Part shown: positions 26,542 to 35,420 of the stretch, in pieces
How the letters are laid out: each line of letters begins with the position of its first letter
Numbering within the stretch: position 1 is the stretch's first letter
Source: CAZVNZ01 sp964628515
GTDB lineage: Bacteria; Bacillota; Clostridia; Christensenellales; Christensenellaceae
Assembly: GCA_964628515.1 (NCBI GenBank)
Contig: CAZVNZ010000009.1
Coordinates: 1 to 64,000 of the forward strand
Direction of reading: 5' to 3'
DNA: 64,000 nucleotides
Notes under the pieces: generated by a model
What the model was told of the DNA's origin: nothing
The model's database searches: none
The model's input: only the letters and a program-made list of their open reading frames with translations
Translations under genes and position numbers: made by a program

Positions 26542-26688
26542 AATTTTCCTCCAAAAAAATAGCCATTAAGCTTTATTTTAGTTCCATGGCTTTCTTCTCC
26601 ATGGTTTAATAAAGCCTTCGTGGCTCTTTTTTCGTATTTATAAGTTGCATTAAATCTCATACCCTAACTGCATCTTCGTGGTGCATTG
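26542..26688 (-). promoter_or_regulatory. structured 5' leader of the ABC operon (candidate riboswitch or protein-bound attenuator)
   Basis: From the predicted start near 26687 the leader has a hairpin at 26685-26669 (stem TGCAxC, loop ACGAA), a 43-base linker, a second hairpin at 26625-26613 (AGCC-ACGAA-GGCT) with the same loop, and then an intrinsic terminator whose base uses the same AGCC bases. The second hairpin and the terminator are therefore mutually exclusive. The two equal loops recall the guanidine-II (ACGR loops) and ANTAR (two hairpins, second overlapping a terminator) architectures, but loop size matches neither exactly. Confidence 0.6.
26553..26625 (-). terminator. attenuator terminator abutting the ribosome site
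   Basis: Stem built from AGCCA/TGGCT (26625-26621 with 26565-26561), GGCTTTATT paired with AATAAAGC, and two CCATGG boxes (26604-26599 and 26589-26584), followed on the minus strand by seven T (26559-26553). The T run directly touches the GGAGG Shine-Dalgarno (26552-26548). Confidence 0.75.
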
Positions 26689-26693
26689 TTACT

Positions 26694-26722
26694 ATCATAT
26701 AAGATATTTATTTGCCTGTCAA
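26694..26722 (-). promoter_or_regulatory. promoter of the peptide/nickel-type ABC operon
   Basis: Minus strand: -35 TTGACA (26722-26717), 17-base spacer, -10 TATGAT (26699-26694). The predicted start lies within a few bases of the first leader hairpin. Confidence 0.8.
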
Positions 26723-26785
26723 GTAAAGTATAGCAACTAAATTGTTATTTTTTGCACAATTCCCTTTTTTTAATGGTGATGTAAT

Positions 26786-28897
26786 TTAAGGGGCAATCAT
26801 ACCTGCAACATCTATGGGTAGCTGTCCTACCACCGCATTGTTACAGTTAAACAGCATTTCTTCGTCTGCCAAAAGACCAAATTGCGCCCCCTCGTGTACC
26901 GCCGCATTTAGATTTCTTGGTTTAATACAATCTCCTGCCTTTACCGCCTTAATGCCTTTAGAAATAAGCTCGTTATACAAAGCATCGTTTGGTTTGGTGT
27001 GGCAGGTTATAACGGTGTCCGCATTTATGATTGTTTTTTCAAAGGCGTTGTTTTGTATTACAACCTCTCCTTTTTTTACGCTGTACACCGTAGAATTTTC
27101 TATTACCTTAACCTTATGCTTAAAAGGCTTGGAGGTTAGCGCCTCTGCATCCTCCTTATTAAAACGCTTTCTTAGTACGTACATATGTATTACTTCTACC
27201 GTGGAGGCAAATTCTCTGTTTTCCGTTACTACCGTAACCTCCTTGCCTAAACTTGCAAGGTGAGCCACCGTGTCTACCGCACCGTAGTGGTCTCCCCATA
27301 CTACCACCCTTTCCCCTGTTTTTACGGGGGTGCGTCCACTTGGGTGGTGCTCGCACTTAACCTTGGGGCATGCCATAACCGCCTCAAAGGGTATAACAGT
27401 TTCTGCCCCTATGCAATCGGGTGTGTAGGAATGCGCCCCTGTGGCTACAAGTACGGTATCAAACTTTTTGAGTTGTGCCACCGTAGGTGTGGTGTTTAGC
27501 TTAACTTCCACATTTGGCAGTTTAGTAATTTGTGCCCGTATCCAATCTGCATACCATTTCATTTTTTCTTTTCCGGGGGTTACGCAACAGCCTAAAATTG
27601 CACCCCCTAACTCTCCGCTTTTTTCAAACAAGGTTACTTTATGCCCTCTGACTGCGCTAATTCTTGCCCCCTCCATACCGGCAGGGCCTCCGCCTACAAT
27701 ACCAATGTTTAGGGGTTTTTTAGCCTTTTGCATAGTTGCGTAGTCCTCGTTACCGCAAGCGGGGTTTATGGCGCAGGCAATTTCTTTTTTTGCCATCATA
27801 GACTCTTGCCAGCACCCTGTAAGGCAGGATATACACCGCCGTATTTCCTCGTCCTTGCCTAAGTAGGCTTTAATTGCCCAGTATGGGTCTGCAAGCATTT
27901 GCCTGGACAGCCCCACCATATCCATAACATTATCCGCAATAAGTTTTTCGCAGTAGGACGGATTGCGTAAGGAATGACTGTTAATAACAGGGATTGATAC
28001 CGCCTTTTTAACCGCAACAGAGGCGTAGTTTGTCCACCCCTCAGGGTAGTACATAGGGTCAAACCCGGCGCCCGGGCTTTCTTGAATACATTGGCTTAAA
28101 TCAAGTGCCGCCACTCCTGCCCTTTCAAATGCCTTTGCAACCTCCACACTTTCTGCAATTTCTCTGCCCCCTTGCACCCATTCGTCCGCAGAATACCTAA
28201 CGAGTATGGGAAAATCTTTACCGCATTTTTTCTTAATTTGGTCTATAATTGCAAGGGGAAACCGCATTCTGTTTTCAAAGCTACCCCCAAAGCGGTCTAT
28301 TCGCCTGTTTAAGTAAGGGCTCATAAATTGAGAAATCAAGTAGCCGTGTGCCGCATGGAGTTCCACACCGTCAAACCCTGCTTGCTTTACCCTCCAAGCC
28401 GCCTCGGAAAACTTTTCCACCATTTCAAGCACTTCTTCGGTAGCCATAGCACGCACAGGCTTGCCCTTTTCCTCTTGATTTTCGTATACAATCTCGTGCC
28501 CGGCAGACCAGGGCAATTTTAGCACCATATCGTTGGTAGACATGGTGTTATACCGCGGTATTGCGCATTGTCTCCCCGGATGTTGCAGTTGTACCACGCA
28601 CTTTGCGCCGTATTTTTGCATGCTCTGCGCAAGGCGTGTAAGCCCGGGAATAAAATTATCCTCGTCCGCCACCAAGCAGTTTACCGTTGGTCTGCCCGTT
28701 TTGGAGTCGGGGGTGGTTGCCCCCACAATAATAAGCCCCACACCCCCCTTAGCAAGTTGGCTGTGGTGGTAAATATCCCTTTCGCTAACCGAGCCGTCCG
28801 CATTAGATGCACTAATATCCGTAGGCACATGGCAAATTCTGTTGGGGACTGTCATATTTCCTATTTGCAAAGGCTTAAATAAATGTTGATATGTCAT
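26786..28897 (-). CDS. NADH:flavin oxidoreductase, 2-enoate-reductase-like (Old Yellow Enzyme + FAD/NAD domain)
   Basis: A 703-residue two-part flavoprotein. Residues about 1-360 are an Old-Yellow-Enzyme TIM barrel (FKPLQIGNMTVPNRI, ELHAAHGYLISQFMSPYLNRR); then a [4Fe-4S] cluster motif RRCISCLTGCW with a fourth Cys in IACAINPACG; then an FAD/NAD-binding domain starting IGIVGGGPAGMEGAR. The family includes 2-enoate reductase, 2,4-dienoyl-CoA reductase, bile-acid and daidzein reductases, which reduce activated C=C bonds. The substrate is unknown. The start is the ATG at 28897, whose AAGGAGG site lies in the last codons of the nagB-like gene, one base upstream, so it belongs to that operon. Confidence 0.9.
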   Translation of the reverse strand: MTYQHLFKPLQIGNMTVPNRICHVPTDISASNADGSVSERDIYHHSQLAKGGVGLIIVGATTPDSKTGRPTVNCLVADEDNFIPGLTRLAQSMQKYGAKCVVQLQHPGRQCAIPRYNTMSTNDMVLKLPWSAGHEIVYENQEEKGKPVRAMATEEVLEMVEKFSEAAWRVKQAGFDGVELHAAHGYLISQFMSPYLNRRIDRFGGSFENRMRFPLAIIDQIKKKCGKDFPILVRYSADEWVQGGREIAESVEVAKAFERAGVAALDLSQCIQESPGAGFDPMYYPEGWTNYASVAVKKAVSIPVINSHSLRNPSYCEKLIADNVMDMVGLSRQMLADPYWAIKAYLGKDEEIRRCISCLTGCWQESMMAKKEIACAINPACGNEDYATMQKAKKPLNIGIVGGGPAGMEGARISAVRGHKVTLFEKSGELGGAILGCCVTPGKEKMKWYADWIRAQITKLPNVEVKLNTTPTVAQLKKFDTVLVATGAHSYTPDCIGAETVIPFEAVMACPKVKCEHHPSGRTPVKTGERVVVWGDHYGAVDTVAHLASLGKEVTVVTENREFASTVEVIHMYVLRKRFNKEDAEALTSKPFKHKVKVIENSTVYSVKKGEVVIQNNAFEKTIINADTVITCHTKPNDALYNELISKGIKAVKAGDCIKPRNLNAAVHEGAQFGLLADEEMLFNCNNAVVGQLPIDVAGMIAP

Positions 28898-28898
28898 G

Positions 28899-29615
28899 TC
28901 AGTAAGCCTCCTTATCCACAATAAGCTGCGCATTTTTTGCGTTTTTTAATGCTGTTGCAGGCAGACTTTCCGTAGGCGCACTTTCTATAAGTTGATGCAC
29001 AAGCGCCCTTTTTTTTTCGCCAAATATTGCAAGCTGAATTTGTTTTGCCTTAAGTAAATTTTTAATGCCAAGGGTAATGCCCCCCTCTAACTTAGGCATA
29101 TCCTCTTTAAAATACTTTGGTGCAACGTTTTTTGTGGTGTCGGATAATGCAACGGGGTGTGCACCGTTTTCAAAGGAATCTCCCGGCTCGTTTAGTGCCA
29201 GATGTCCGTTCATCCCTATGCCTAAAAGTAGGTAATCTATACCGCCTTTGCGCTCTATGAATTCCTCTACCTCTCTGCACTCCAAAACCCCATCTTTAGC
29301 CATTCCGTCAAACAGCCGTATGTTTTCCTTTTTTAAGTTTAGGCGATTATAAATATTGGTGTTTAAAAAATAAGCGCACGAGCCAAAGTCCTCCGCTTTT
29401 ATGTTTAGCCATTCGTCCAGCCCCACCACGCAAACGTTTGCAAAGTCTATACTGCCCTTTTTATTGCGCAAAACAAGCTCTTCAAAAACAGGCAAAGAGG
29501 TATGCCCTGCCGCCAAGCAAATAAGGGCATCCTTTTTGTTTTTAACAATGTTTTCTATGGTGTCCGCAATGTAGTTTGCTGCCTCTTCTTTGGTGTTGTA
29601 TACTTTAGTTTCCAT
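28899..29615 (-). CDS. glucosamine-6-phosphate deaminase/isomerase-like protein (NagB family)
   Basis: A 238-residue NagB/6-phosphogluconolactonase-fold protein. LGIGMNGHLALNEPGDSF corresponds to the NagB active-site loop, and VVGLDEWLNI to the acidic catalytic region. NagB turns glucosamine-6-P into fructose-6-P and ammonia; related isomerases act on galactosamine-6-P or other sugar phosphates, and this one is divergent enough that the substrate is open. It overlaps the Gfo/Idh gene by 11 bases and is followed after one base by the flavoprotein gene. Confidence 0.85.
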   Translation of the reverse strand: METKVYNTKEEAANYIADTIENIVKNKKDALICLAAGHTSLPVFEELVLRNKKGSIDFANVCVVGLDEWLNIKAEDFGSCAYFLNTNIYNRLNLKKENIRLFDGMAKDGVLECREVEEFIERKGGIDYLLLGIGMNGHLALNEPGDSFENGAHPVALSDTTKNVAPKYFKEDMPKLEGGITLGIKNLLKAKQIQLAIFGEKKRALVHQLIESAPTESLPATALKNAKNAQLIVDKEAY

Positions 29616-30693
29616 CTTTCCTCCATAACTCTATTGGGTAGCTTACCTTTTTGCTAAAGGGTAAATCCACCTTTGCCCCTGTTTTTGCGGACTCATACGC
29701 CGCATAAATAATTTCTAAAACCGCTCTGCCGTCCTCTCCCGTTACAAGCGGAGTTTTGTTGTTGCGTACACAATCTATAAAGTGCGCCAGTTCTTGAGGG
29801 TAGCCCTGATTAAACGCCTCTTCAAACACGGTAAAAGTCCAGCCTTGTGTTGTTCCTGCCTTTTCCATTGCGTAATCGTACCCCTCCGTGCTGTAAGTAA
29901 GTGCGGAGTTTCCTCTAAATAAATCTGCATAAGAAACACCCTTTGTGCCGTAGACTTCTATTCTGTCGTCCATACCGCCGTGTTTTGCCCAGCTGTCCTC
30001 CGCCATGCCTATTACGCCGTTTTCAAACTCCACTATGGTTATTGCGTTATCCTCGCAATCGGTGATTTTATTATGGAGCACCGTCTGCATTTTTGCATAC
30101 ACGTTTTTAACTTTAGCGCCCTTGTTCATCCATCTAAACCACGCAAGTGCATGGCAACCCATATCCATCATAACACCACCCCCTGCAAGCTCTTTGGTGT
30201 AAAACCATTTGCTGTGAGGTCCGCTGTGTTTTTCCGCTTGCTTTAGCATATAAATATCCCCCACCGCACCTTTTTCCACCAGCATACGCACCCTTTCGTA
30301 TTTGGGGGCAAAGCAAAGCTCTTCTGCGTAGCACAAAAGCACATTTTTCTCTTTGCACTTTGCAATCATCTCGTCCGCTTGCTCTAAGGTTAGGGCTATG
30401 GGTTTTTCTATTATGATGTGCTTGCCTGCATTTGCCGATTTTAAACAAGCATCGTAATGTAAAAAATTTGGAAGGCAAATGTCTATTACGTCAATATCCT
30501 CGTTTTTAAGTAGGTTGTCTATGTCGTCATACACGGATTTTACACCAAATTCTTCCGCAAAGGCGGTTGCTTTTTTAATGTCTCTGCCGTAAATTGCAAC
30601 TACCTGTGCGTCTTTTACAAACCTTAAATAGCTTTCCATATGAATATGCGCTATAAACCCTGTTCCTAAAATTGCAACTTTTGTTTGTTCCAT
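29605..30693 (-). CDS. Gfo/Idh/MocA-family oxidoreductase
   Basis: A 362-residue NAD(P)-dependent oxidoreductase: Rossmann start VAILGTGFIAHIHMESY, EKP motif in IIEKPIALTLEQAD, and a C-terminal alpha/beta substrate domain with GGGVMMDMGCHALAWF. The family oxidises hydroxyls on sugars, inositols and glycosides. It lies 20 bases after the ROK kinase gene and overlaps the nagB-like gene, in one operon. No signal peptide. Confidence 0.92.
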   Translation of the reverse strand: MEQTKVAILGTGFIAHIHMESYLRFVKDAQVVAIYGRDIKKATAFAEEFGVKSVYDDIDNLLKNEDIDVIDICLPNFLHYDACLKSANAGKHIIIEKPIALTLEQADEMIAKCKEKNVLLCYAEELCFAPKYERVRMLVEKGAVGDIYMLKQAEKHSGPHSKWFYTKELAGGGVMMDMGCHALAWFRWMNKGAKVKNVYAKMQTVLHNKITDCEDNAITIVEFENGVIGMAEDSWAKHGGMDDRIEVYGTKGVSYADLFRGNSALTYSTEGYDYAMEKAGTTQGWTFTVFEEAFNQGYPQELAHFIDCVRNNKTPLVTGEDGRAVLEIIYAAYESAKTGAKVDLPFSKKVSYPIELWRKDGN

Positions 30694-30713
30694 TACCTCT
30701 TTCCTTTCTTTAG

Positions 30714-31664
30714 TTATATTCCTTTATAAAGCAGTGCCGCACCTATTATGCCTGCATCGTTTTTTAGCTTTGCTTTTCTTATGTGGGGAATACGCATTTC
30801 ATCCTTTCCAAAGGCAATTTGCTTGTATGCCTCACGCAAAGGCAAAATTAAGTTATCCCCTTGGTTGCTAATTCCGCCCCCTATTATTACCTCCGTTGGT
30901 CTTAAGCATATTACAATGGTGTGTATGCCCTCCGCTAAATAATTTATGTACCTATTAATTAAAGCCTTTGCCACCTCGTCCCCTGCTTGCATGGCATCAA
31001 AAGGGGTTTTTGCGGTAATTTCCCCATTAACTAAAAACTCTTTAAGTTTGGAATGGGGGTGCGCCTTTAGCGTTTGTTTAGTGTCTCGTATAAGTGCGGT
31101 TGCAGAGCAATACGCCTCAAAACACCCATTTTTACCGCAAGTGCATGCCTCGCCCTCGTAGTTTAGCACAAAATGCCCAAGCTCTAAGCCTTCCTTAGTA
31201 CCGCCTAAGAATATTTTGCCACCGTAAACCACACCACCGCCAATGCCCGTACCTAAGGTTAGCATTAGGCTCATGGGGTGTTTGCCTGCATCATCATCAC
31301 CATAAAAAAACTCGCCTAAAGCAGCGCAATCTCCGTCGTTGGCAATGTAAATTTTGGTGTCTAAATGCTTTTTAAGCGCCCCTACAATGTCTTTGTTGTA
31401 CCAGTCTAAATTGTTTGCGTAGGTTGCTATGTTTGTATTTGGGTCTATGGTGCTTGGCACGCCTATGCCTACGGAGTGTACCTCCTGCAAGGTGAGTTTT
31501 ACGCTGTTTAATGCGCTTTCTACCGCTTTTGCCATTTGGGTGATGATAACCTCAAAGTTATTTGATTTATGGGTAGGGGTGGTGTGCCGTCCTATTATTT
31601 TGCCCTCTTTTACCACTCCTACGGCTATGTTTGTACCGCCTAAGTCTATGCCTACGTTTATCAT
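30714..31664 (-). CDS. ROK-family sugar kinase (glucokinase-like)
   Basis: A 316-residue ROK kinase. ATP site VGIDLGGTNIAVGVV, catalytic Asp in ANDGDCAALGE, and the zinc motif CTCGKNGCFEAYCS are visible. These enzymes phosphorylate glucose or other hexoses and amino sugars. The start is the ATG at 31664, with AAAGGCGG just upstream; the longer open frame crosses a terminator and was not used. It is the first gene after that terminator, downstream of the ribose-type importer. Confidence 0.92.
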   Translation of the reverse strand: MINVGIDLGGTNIAVGVVKEGKIIGRHTTPTHKSNNFEVIITQMAKAVESALNSVKLTLQEVHSVGIGVPSTIDPNTNIATYANNLDWYNKDIVGALKKHLDTKIYIANDGDCAALGEFFYGDDDAGKHPMSLMLTLGTGIGGGVVYGGKIFLGGTKEGLELGHFVLNYEGEACTCGKNGCFEAYCSATALIRDTKQTLKAHPHSKLKEFLVNGEITAKTPFDAMQAGDEVAKALINRYINYLAEGIHTIVICLRPTEVIIGGGISNQGDNLILPLREAYKQIAFGKDEMRIPHIRKAKLKNDAGIIGAALLYKGI

Positions 31665-31683
31665 GTTACCGCCTTTTACATTT

Positions 31684-31732
31684 AAAAAAAGCAAGTATTG
31701 CAGGAGGGTTATAAACCCCCAAACAATACTTG
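31684..31732 (-). terminator. intrinsic terminator between importer and kinase genes
   Basis: Arms GCAAGTATTG (31691-31700) and CAATACTTGC (31723-31732) with an inner GGGTT/AACCC-type pairing; on the minus strand it is followed by seven T (31690-31684). It ends the importer transcript and leaves the kinase-Gfo-nagB-flavoprotein genes to read-through. Confidence 0.85.
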
Positions 31733-31746
31733 CGTATGTGTGTTTT

Positions 31747-32730
31747 TTATTGCCGTACAGGTTTTGCCCTGTTGTACACCGCAAGGAGAAGTATTAGCAC
31801 CGAGCCCATTATTACATCCACTAAAGATTGGGGTAAATCTATTACCCGCAAACAGTTAGAAAGCACTATAATAAGCAATGCACCTGCCGCCGTGCCCACG
31901 TAAGAGCCCTTACCGCCCACAAGGAGCGTACCGCCTATTACCACCGCCACAATAGACTCCATTGTGTATGAGTCAAAAGCGGAGCACATTACGAAGTTCA
32001 TATATCCTGCGCCTATTAGCCCTGCAATACCCGAAAGCATACCTGCCAAAGCGTAGTTCATAATTTTAACTTTATCCGTTTTTACACCGGATAAAAATGC
32101 CGCACGGTTGTTGTTGCCCGTTAAAAACAGTTGTTTGCCGTAGTGGGTTCTGTTTAGTATAAACAAGACTACCACCATTATTAGTGCAAAATACAGTAGT
32201 ATGGTGGGGAGTACATCAAACACTCTTGTTGTAATGGACGCCGTAAACCATTGGGACGCCCTGCCTGTAGGCTTGCCTAAAGTAAACACGTATTGCAATC
32301 GTGTAACTACGTTTGCAACACACAAGGTTACAACAATGGGAGGCAAACCGATTTTTACCGCACCTAAGCCGTTGCAAAGCCCAACCAAGCCACCCACGCC
32401 AATTACAACAACAAGGGAAAGTACAAAGAGTATAGGGTCTTCCTGAGAGCCCATAATGGTAGTGGTTAGCAGTCCGCACATAGACATTACCGCACCCACA
32501 CTCATATCTATACCATCAGAAATAATTACTAAAGTTTGCCCTGCCGCCGCTATTGCAAGCATGGCGGTAGATGCAAAAATAGCACCGAAGGCATTAATGT
32601 TTAACGAGCCCGGATTTATAGCTACGTTTACAATGAAAAGGAGTACAGATATAACAAGCGCCATACCTATTTGGTTGTTTTTTGCAAAATATTTAATTTT
32701 ATTGTTAATTGTAAGTTGTTGACCCTGCAT
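31747..32730 (-). CDS. ribose-type ABC permease (RbsC family), second copy
   Basis: A 327-residue permease with about 8-10 spans and the BPD_transp_2 signature (ISDGIDMSVGAVMSM and ESIVAVVIGGTLLVGGKGS). It overlaps the stop of the other permease gene by one base (TAATG). Two different permeases and one double ATPase form the importer, as in several CUT2 systems. Confidence 0.92.
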   Translation of the reverse strand: MQGQQLTINNKIKYFAKNNQIGMALVISVLLFIVNVAINPGSLNINAFGAIFASTAMLAIAAAGQTLVIISDGIDMSVGAVMSMCGLLTTTIMGSQEDPILFVLSLVVVIGVGGLVGLCNGLGAVKIGLPPIVVTLCVANVVTRLQYVFTLGKPTGRASQWFTASITTRVFDVLPTILLYFALIMVVVLFILNRTHYGKQLFLTGNNNRAAFLSGVKTDKVKIMNYALAGMLSGIAGLIGAGYMNFVMCSAFDSYTMESIVAVVIGGTLLVGGKGSYVGTAAGALLIIVLSNCLRVIDLPQSLVDVIMGSVLILLLAVYNRAKPVRQ

Positions 32731-33770
32731 TATACAACACCTCCTCTTTTAATTTGCTTGGTTATACCTTCTTTTAGTGCGTCTCTTTGGGCTTTTATGG
32801 TAAATACCGTTGCCACCAGCCCTAAAAGAATAATGCCGTCCGAAACCAAATTTTGCCAGTAGGTTGTGGCTGTAAAGCCGGGAATAATTTGGGGTAGCAA
32901 ATTAAATATTTGAAACACCGTATTTTGTATTAGTATTAAAAAGCCGGAGCCGTATAAGGCACACGCCATAGTGCCCCAGCCCCCTGCGAGAGCCACACCC
33001 CCCAAAATACAAGCGCATATACTCCTAAGTCCGTAAGGCTCCCCCATTATTGGGTTGCCCGAGCCACTCATAGCCGTTAAGCAAAGCCCTGCCGCCGCCG
33101 TAAACACACCTGCCATTGCATACATTTTTACCTTGGTTAGCTGTGTGTTTATTCCTGTTGCGTAGGCGTTTCGCTCGTTGCCCCCCACCGCAATAACATG
33201 ACGCATAACAGGTGTTTTTTTAAGGTACATCCAAATTAGCACCGCAATAACTATTACCACAGCGGAAAAGGGTATTACCCCAAGCAATGCGGAATCATAA
33301 GTTTTGTATATAACCTCGGGCACACTGCCTTGCGGTTTTGGCATAATAAGTAAGTTTAGCCCCTTTACTATGTATATCATGGCAAACCCTGCCAGTAGGG
33401 GTGGTATTCGCAAATAGGATACTATTACTCCGTTTAGGGTGGCAATACCCACTACCGCACCAAAGGCGAGTAGCCATGCAACCACCAAGGGCATACCCGG
33501 GAAAAGTATGGGTAGCATTACGGAAAGTACGTTTGCAAGAGACATTTGCACACCTATGGAAATGTCTATAATTCCAAGGAGCATAAGCAAAAGTTGCCCC
33601 ATAGTTACAAGCACTAAGGGTGTGTTTTTTGCAAACAGCAAGGAAATATTATCCATAGAAAAAAATTTAAAGGGTGTTTGAATTACCAAATTTATTATAA
33701 GTACAATTATAAACAGTACAAAACCCGTGTATGCAGGAGATCTTTTTGCTCTTAGCAGTGCGTTTCTCAT
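32730..33770 (-). CDS. ribose-type ABC permease (RbsC family), first copy
   Basis: A 346-residue BPD_transp_2 permease (LGIIDISIGVQMSLANV, CILGGVALAGGWGT). It overlaps the ATPase gene by four bases and the second permease by one, so all three are translationally coupled. Confidence 0.92.
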   Translation of the reverse strand: MRNALLRAKRSPAYTGFVLFIIVLIINLVIQTPFKFFSMDNISLLFAKNTPLVLVTMGQLLLMLLGIIDISIGVQMSLANVLSVMLPILFPGMPLVVAWLLAFGAVVGIATLNGVIVSYLRIPPLLAGFAMIYIVKGLNLLIMPKPQGSVPEVIYKTYDSALLGVIPFSAVVIVIAVLIWMYLKKTPVMRHVIAVGGNERNAYATGINTQLTKVKMYAMAGVFTAAAGLCLTAMSGSGNPIMGEPYGLRSICACILGGVALAGGWGTMACALYGSGFLILIQNTVFQIFNLLPQIIPGFTATTYWQNLVSDGIILLGLVATVFTIKAQRDALKEGITKQIKRGGVV

Positions 33771-35269
33771 ACATTCCCTCCTTTATTTAGTCCAAGCATA
33801 GCCGCTACAAGTTTTTCTTCCGTTCTGTCCGCCCCTGTAAGCTCTGCGCTTATTTTGCCCTCGTAAAATACGTAAATTCTGTCCGAGATTTCAAGCAACT
33901 CCTCGTTGTCGCTACTTACGTAAATAACGCTCATACCCTTTTTGTTACATTCTTTAAGTATTGCGTGGATTTCTCCCCTACTACCTACGTCTACGCCTTT
34001 TGTTGGGTCGTCTAACAACAGTAAATCGGGGGATAGGGCTATCCACCTTGCCACTACCAGCTTTTGTTGGTTGCCTCCCGAAAGGGAGCTTGCCGGGTGG
34101 TCTATGGAGCCTGCAACAATGCCGTATTTTTCTATGGCATCCTTTGCAAAATCCGCCACTTCTTTAGGTGGTAGTTTTTTAAACAGCTTACCTTTAGTGG
34201 CTTTTGCCGCATAAATATTATCTGCAACACTACGCAGTGGAAATACGGACTCTCGAGATCTGTCCCCCGAAATAAAGCCCATATCCTGCCCTATGGCATC
34301 TGCCGGTGTTTTGTATTTAACCTTTTTGTTTTTGTAAATAATTTCTCCGCTGTCCGCTTTGTTGTCTGCAATAAGCACCCGAATAAACTCCGACTGCCCC
34401 TGCCCGTCTAAACCGCCTATGCCCACAACCTCCCCTTTGTTGGCTTTAAAATTAACACCGTGGAGTTTGGGGAACATCTTTAAGTCTTTAACCTCAAGTA
34501 CAAGCTCTGTATGCTCCTCGCTTGCCGTGTCCATTGCGTGTTTTGTTTGGTCTAAATGCTTGCCTGTCATATGGAACACTATTGTGTCTAAATCCATATC
34601 CGCTATTTTGCCTTCGGCTACCGTCTCTCCCCCTTTTAGAATGGTGGTTTTGTCGCACACTCTAAAAATCTCGCTCATACGGTGAGTAACGGTTATAATA
34701 GCAAGCCCTTGTGCTTTTAATTCCTTTAGTACCTCAAAAAGCAAATCCACCTCGTCCGAATGAAGGGATGCCGTTGCCTCGTCTAAAATAAGGATTTTGG
34801 GGTTGGTTGCAAGCGCCTTTGCAATTTCCACCATACTTTGTGTGGAAGGCATTAGTGTTTGCACCAAAGATTCAGGGTCGCAATCTATTTTTAACATATT
34901 GAAATATTTTAATGCCATTTGTCGTGCTTTTGTTTTGTTTACAATACCGCCTATACCTTTAGGCTCCATGCCAAGCACAATGTTGTCTATAATGCTCATG
35001 GCAGGTATTAGGCTTAAATCTTGATATGCCACGGCTATGCCGTGTTTTCTGGAGTCGGCGGCGTTTTTAATGTTTATTTTTTGCCCGTCTATAAAAACCT
35101 CACCGGACGTGGGGTTTACGAGACCGCTTAACACCTTTACCAAAGTGGATTTTCCCGAGCCGTTAGCGCCCAAAAGCGCCATTATCTCTCCACCGTTTAC
35201 GGTTAGCTTTGCTTCTTTAAGCGCCACTACCGCATCAAAGTTTTTGTTAATGCTACGCATTTCTAACAA
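33767..35269 (-). CDS. ribose/galactose-type double ABC ATPase (RbsA/MglA family)
   Basis: A 500-residue ATPase with two nucleotide-binding halves. The N-half has Walker A GANGSGKSTL and Walker B LILDEATASL; the C-half has a degenerate Walker A (GIGGLDGQGQSE) but intact signature LSGGNQQK and Walker B LLLDDPTKGVD, normal for CUT2 sugar importers. It is downstream of the binding-protein gene after a gap with a strong hairpin. Confidence 0.93.
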   Translation of the reverse strand: MLEMRSINKNFDAVVALKEAKLTVNGGEIMALLGANGSGKSTLVKVLSGLVNPTSGEVFIDGQKINIKNAADSRKHGIAVAYQDLSLIPAMSIIDNIVLGMEPKGIGGIVNKTKARQMALKYFNMLKIDCDPESLVQTLMPSTQSMVEIAKALATNPKILILDEATASLHSDEVDLLFEVLKELKAQGLAIITVTHRMSEIFRVCDKTTILKGGETVAEGKIADMDLDTIVFHMTGKHLDQTKHAMDTASEEHTELVLEVKDLKMFPKLHGVNFKANKGEVVGIGGLDGQGQSEFIRVLIADNKADSGEIIYKNKKVKYKTPADAIGQDMGFISGDRSRESVFPLRSVADNIYAAKATKGKLFKKLPPKEVADFAKDAIEKYGIVAGSIDHPASSLSGGNQQKLVVARWIALSPDLLLLDDPTKGVDVGSRGEIHAILKECNKKGMSVIYVSSDNEELLEISDRIYVFYEGKISAELTGADRTEEKLVAAMLGLNKGGNV

Positions 35270-35377
35270 GGGACTGCCCTCCCGTTTAAAATAAATATAG
35301 TCTTTATATAGTCTTTTTTGTAATGTGTATTTTTAGGTTTTTTATGTAAGTGGTTCAAGATAGGGGTGTTATAAGTA

Positions 35378-35401
35378 TCACCGGCAGTTGCCTGCCGGTG
35401 A
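35378..35401 (-). promoter_or_regulatory. mRNA hairpin between sugar-binding protein and ATPase genes
   Basis: Perfect stem TCACCGGCAG / CTGCCGGTGA with a four-base loop, 20 bases after the binding-protein stop. There is no T run after it on the minus strand, so it probably protects the binding-protein mRNA and lowers downstream expression. Confidence 0.7.
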
Positions 35402-35420
35402 AAATATAATTATGTCTATC

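Noticed and set aside
26542..26688. Firm assignment of the leader to guanidine-II or ANTAR classes
   Set aside because: Loop length (five) fits neither class, and the 43-base linker is long; kept only as an architectural comparison.
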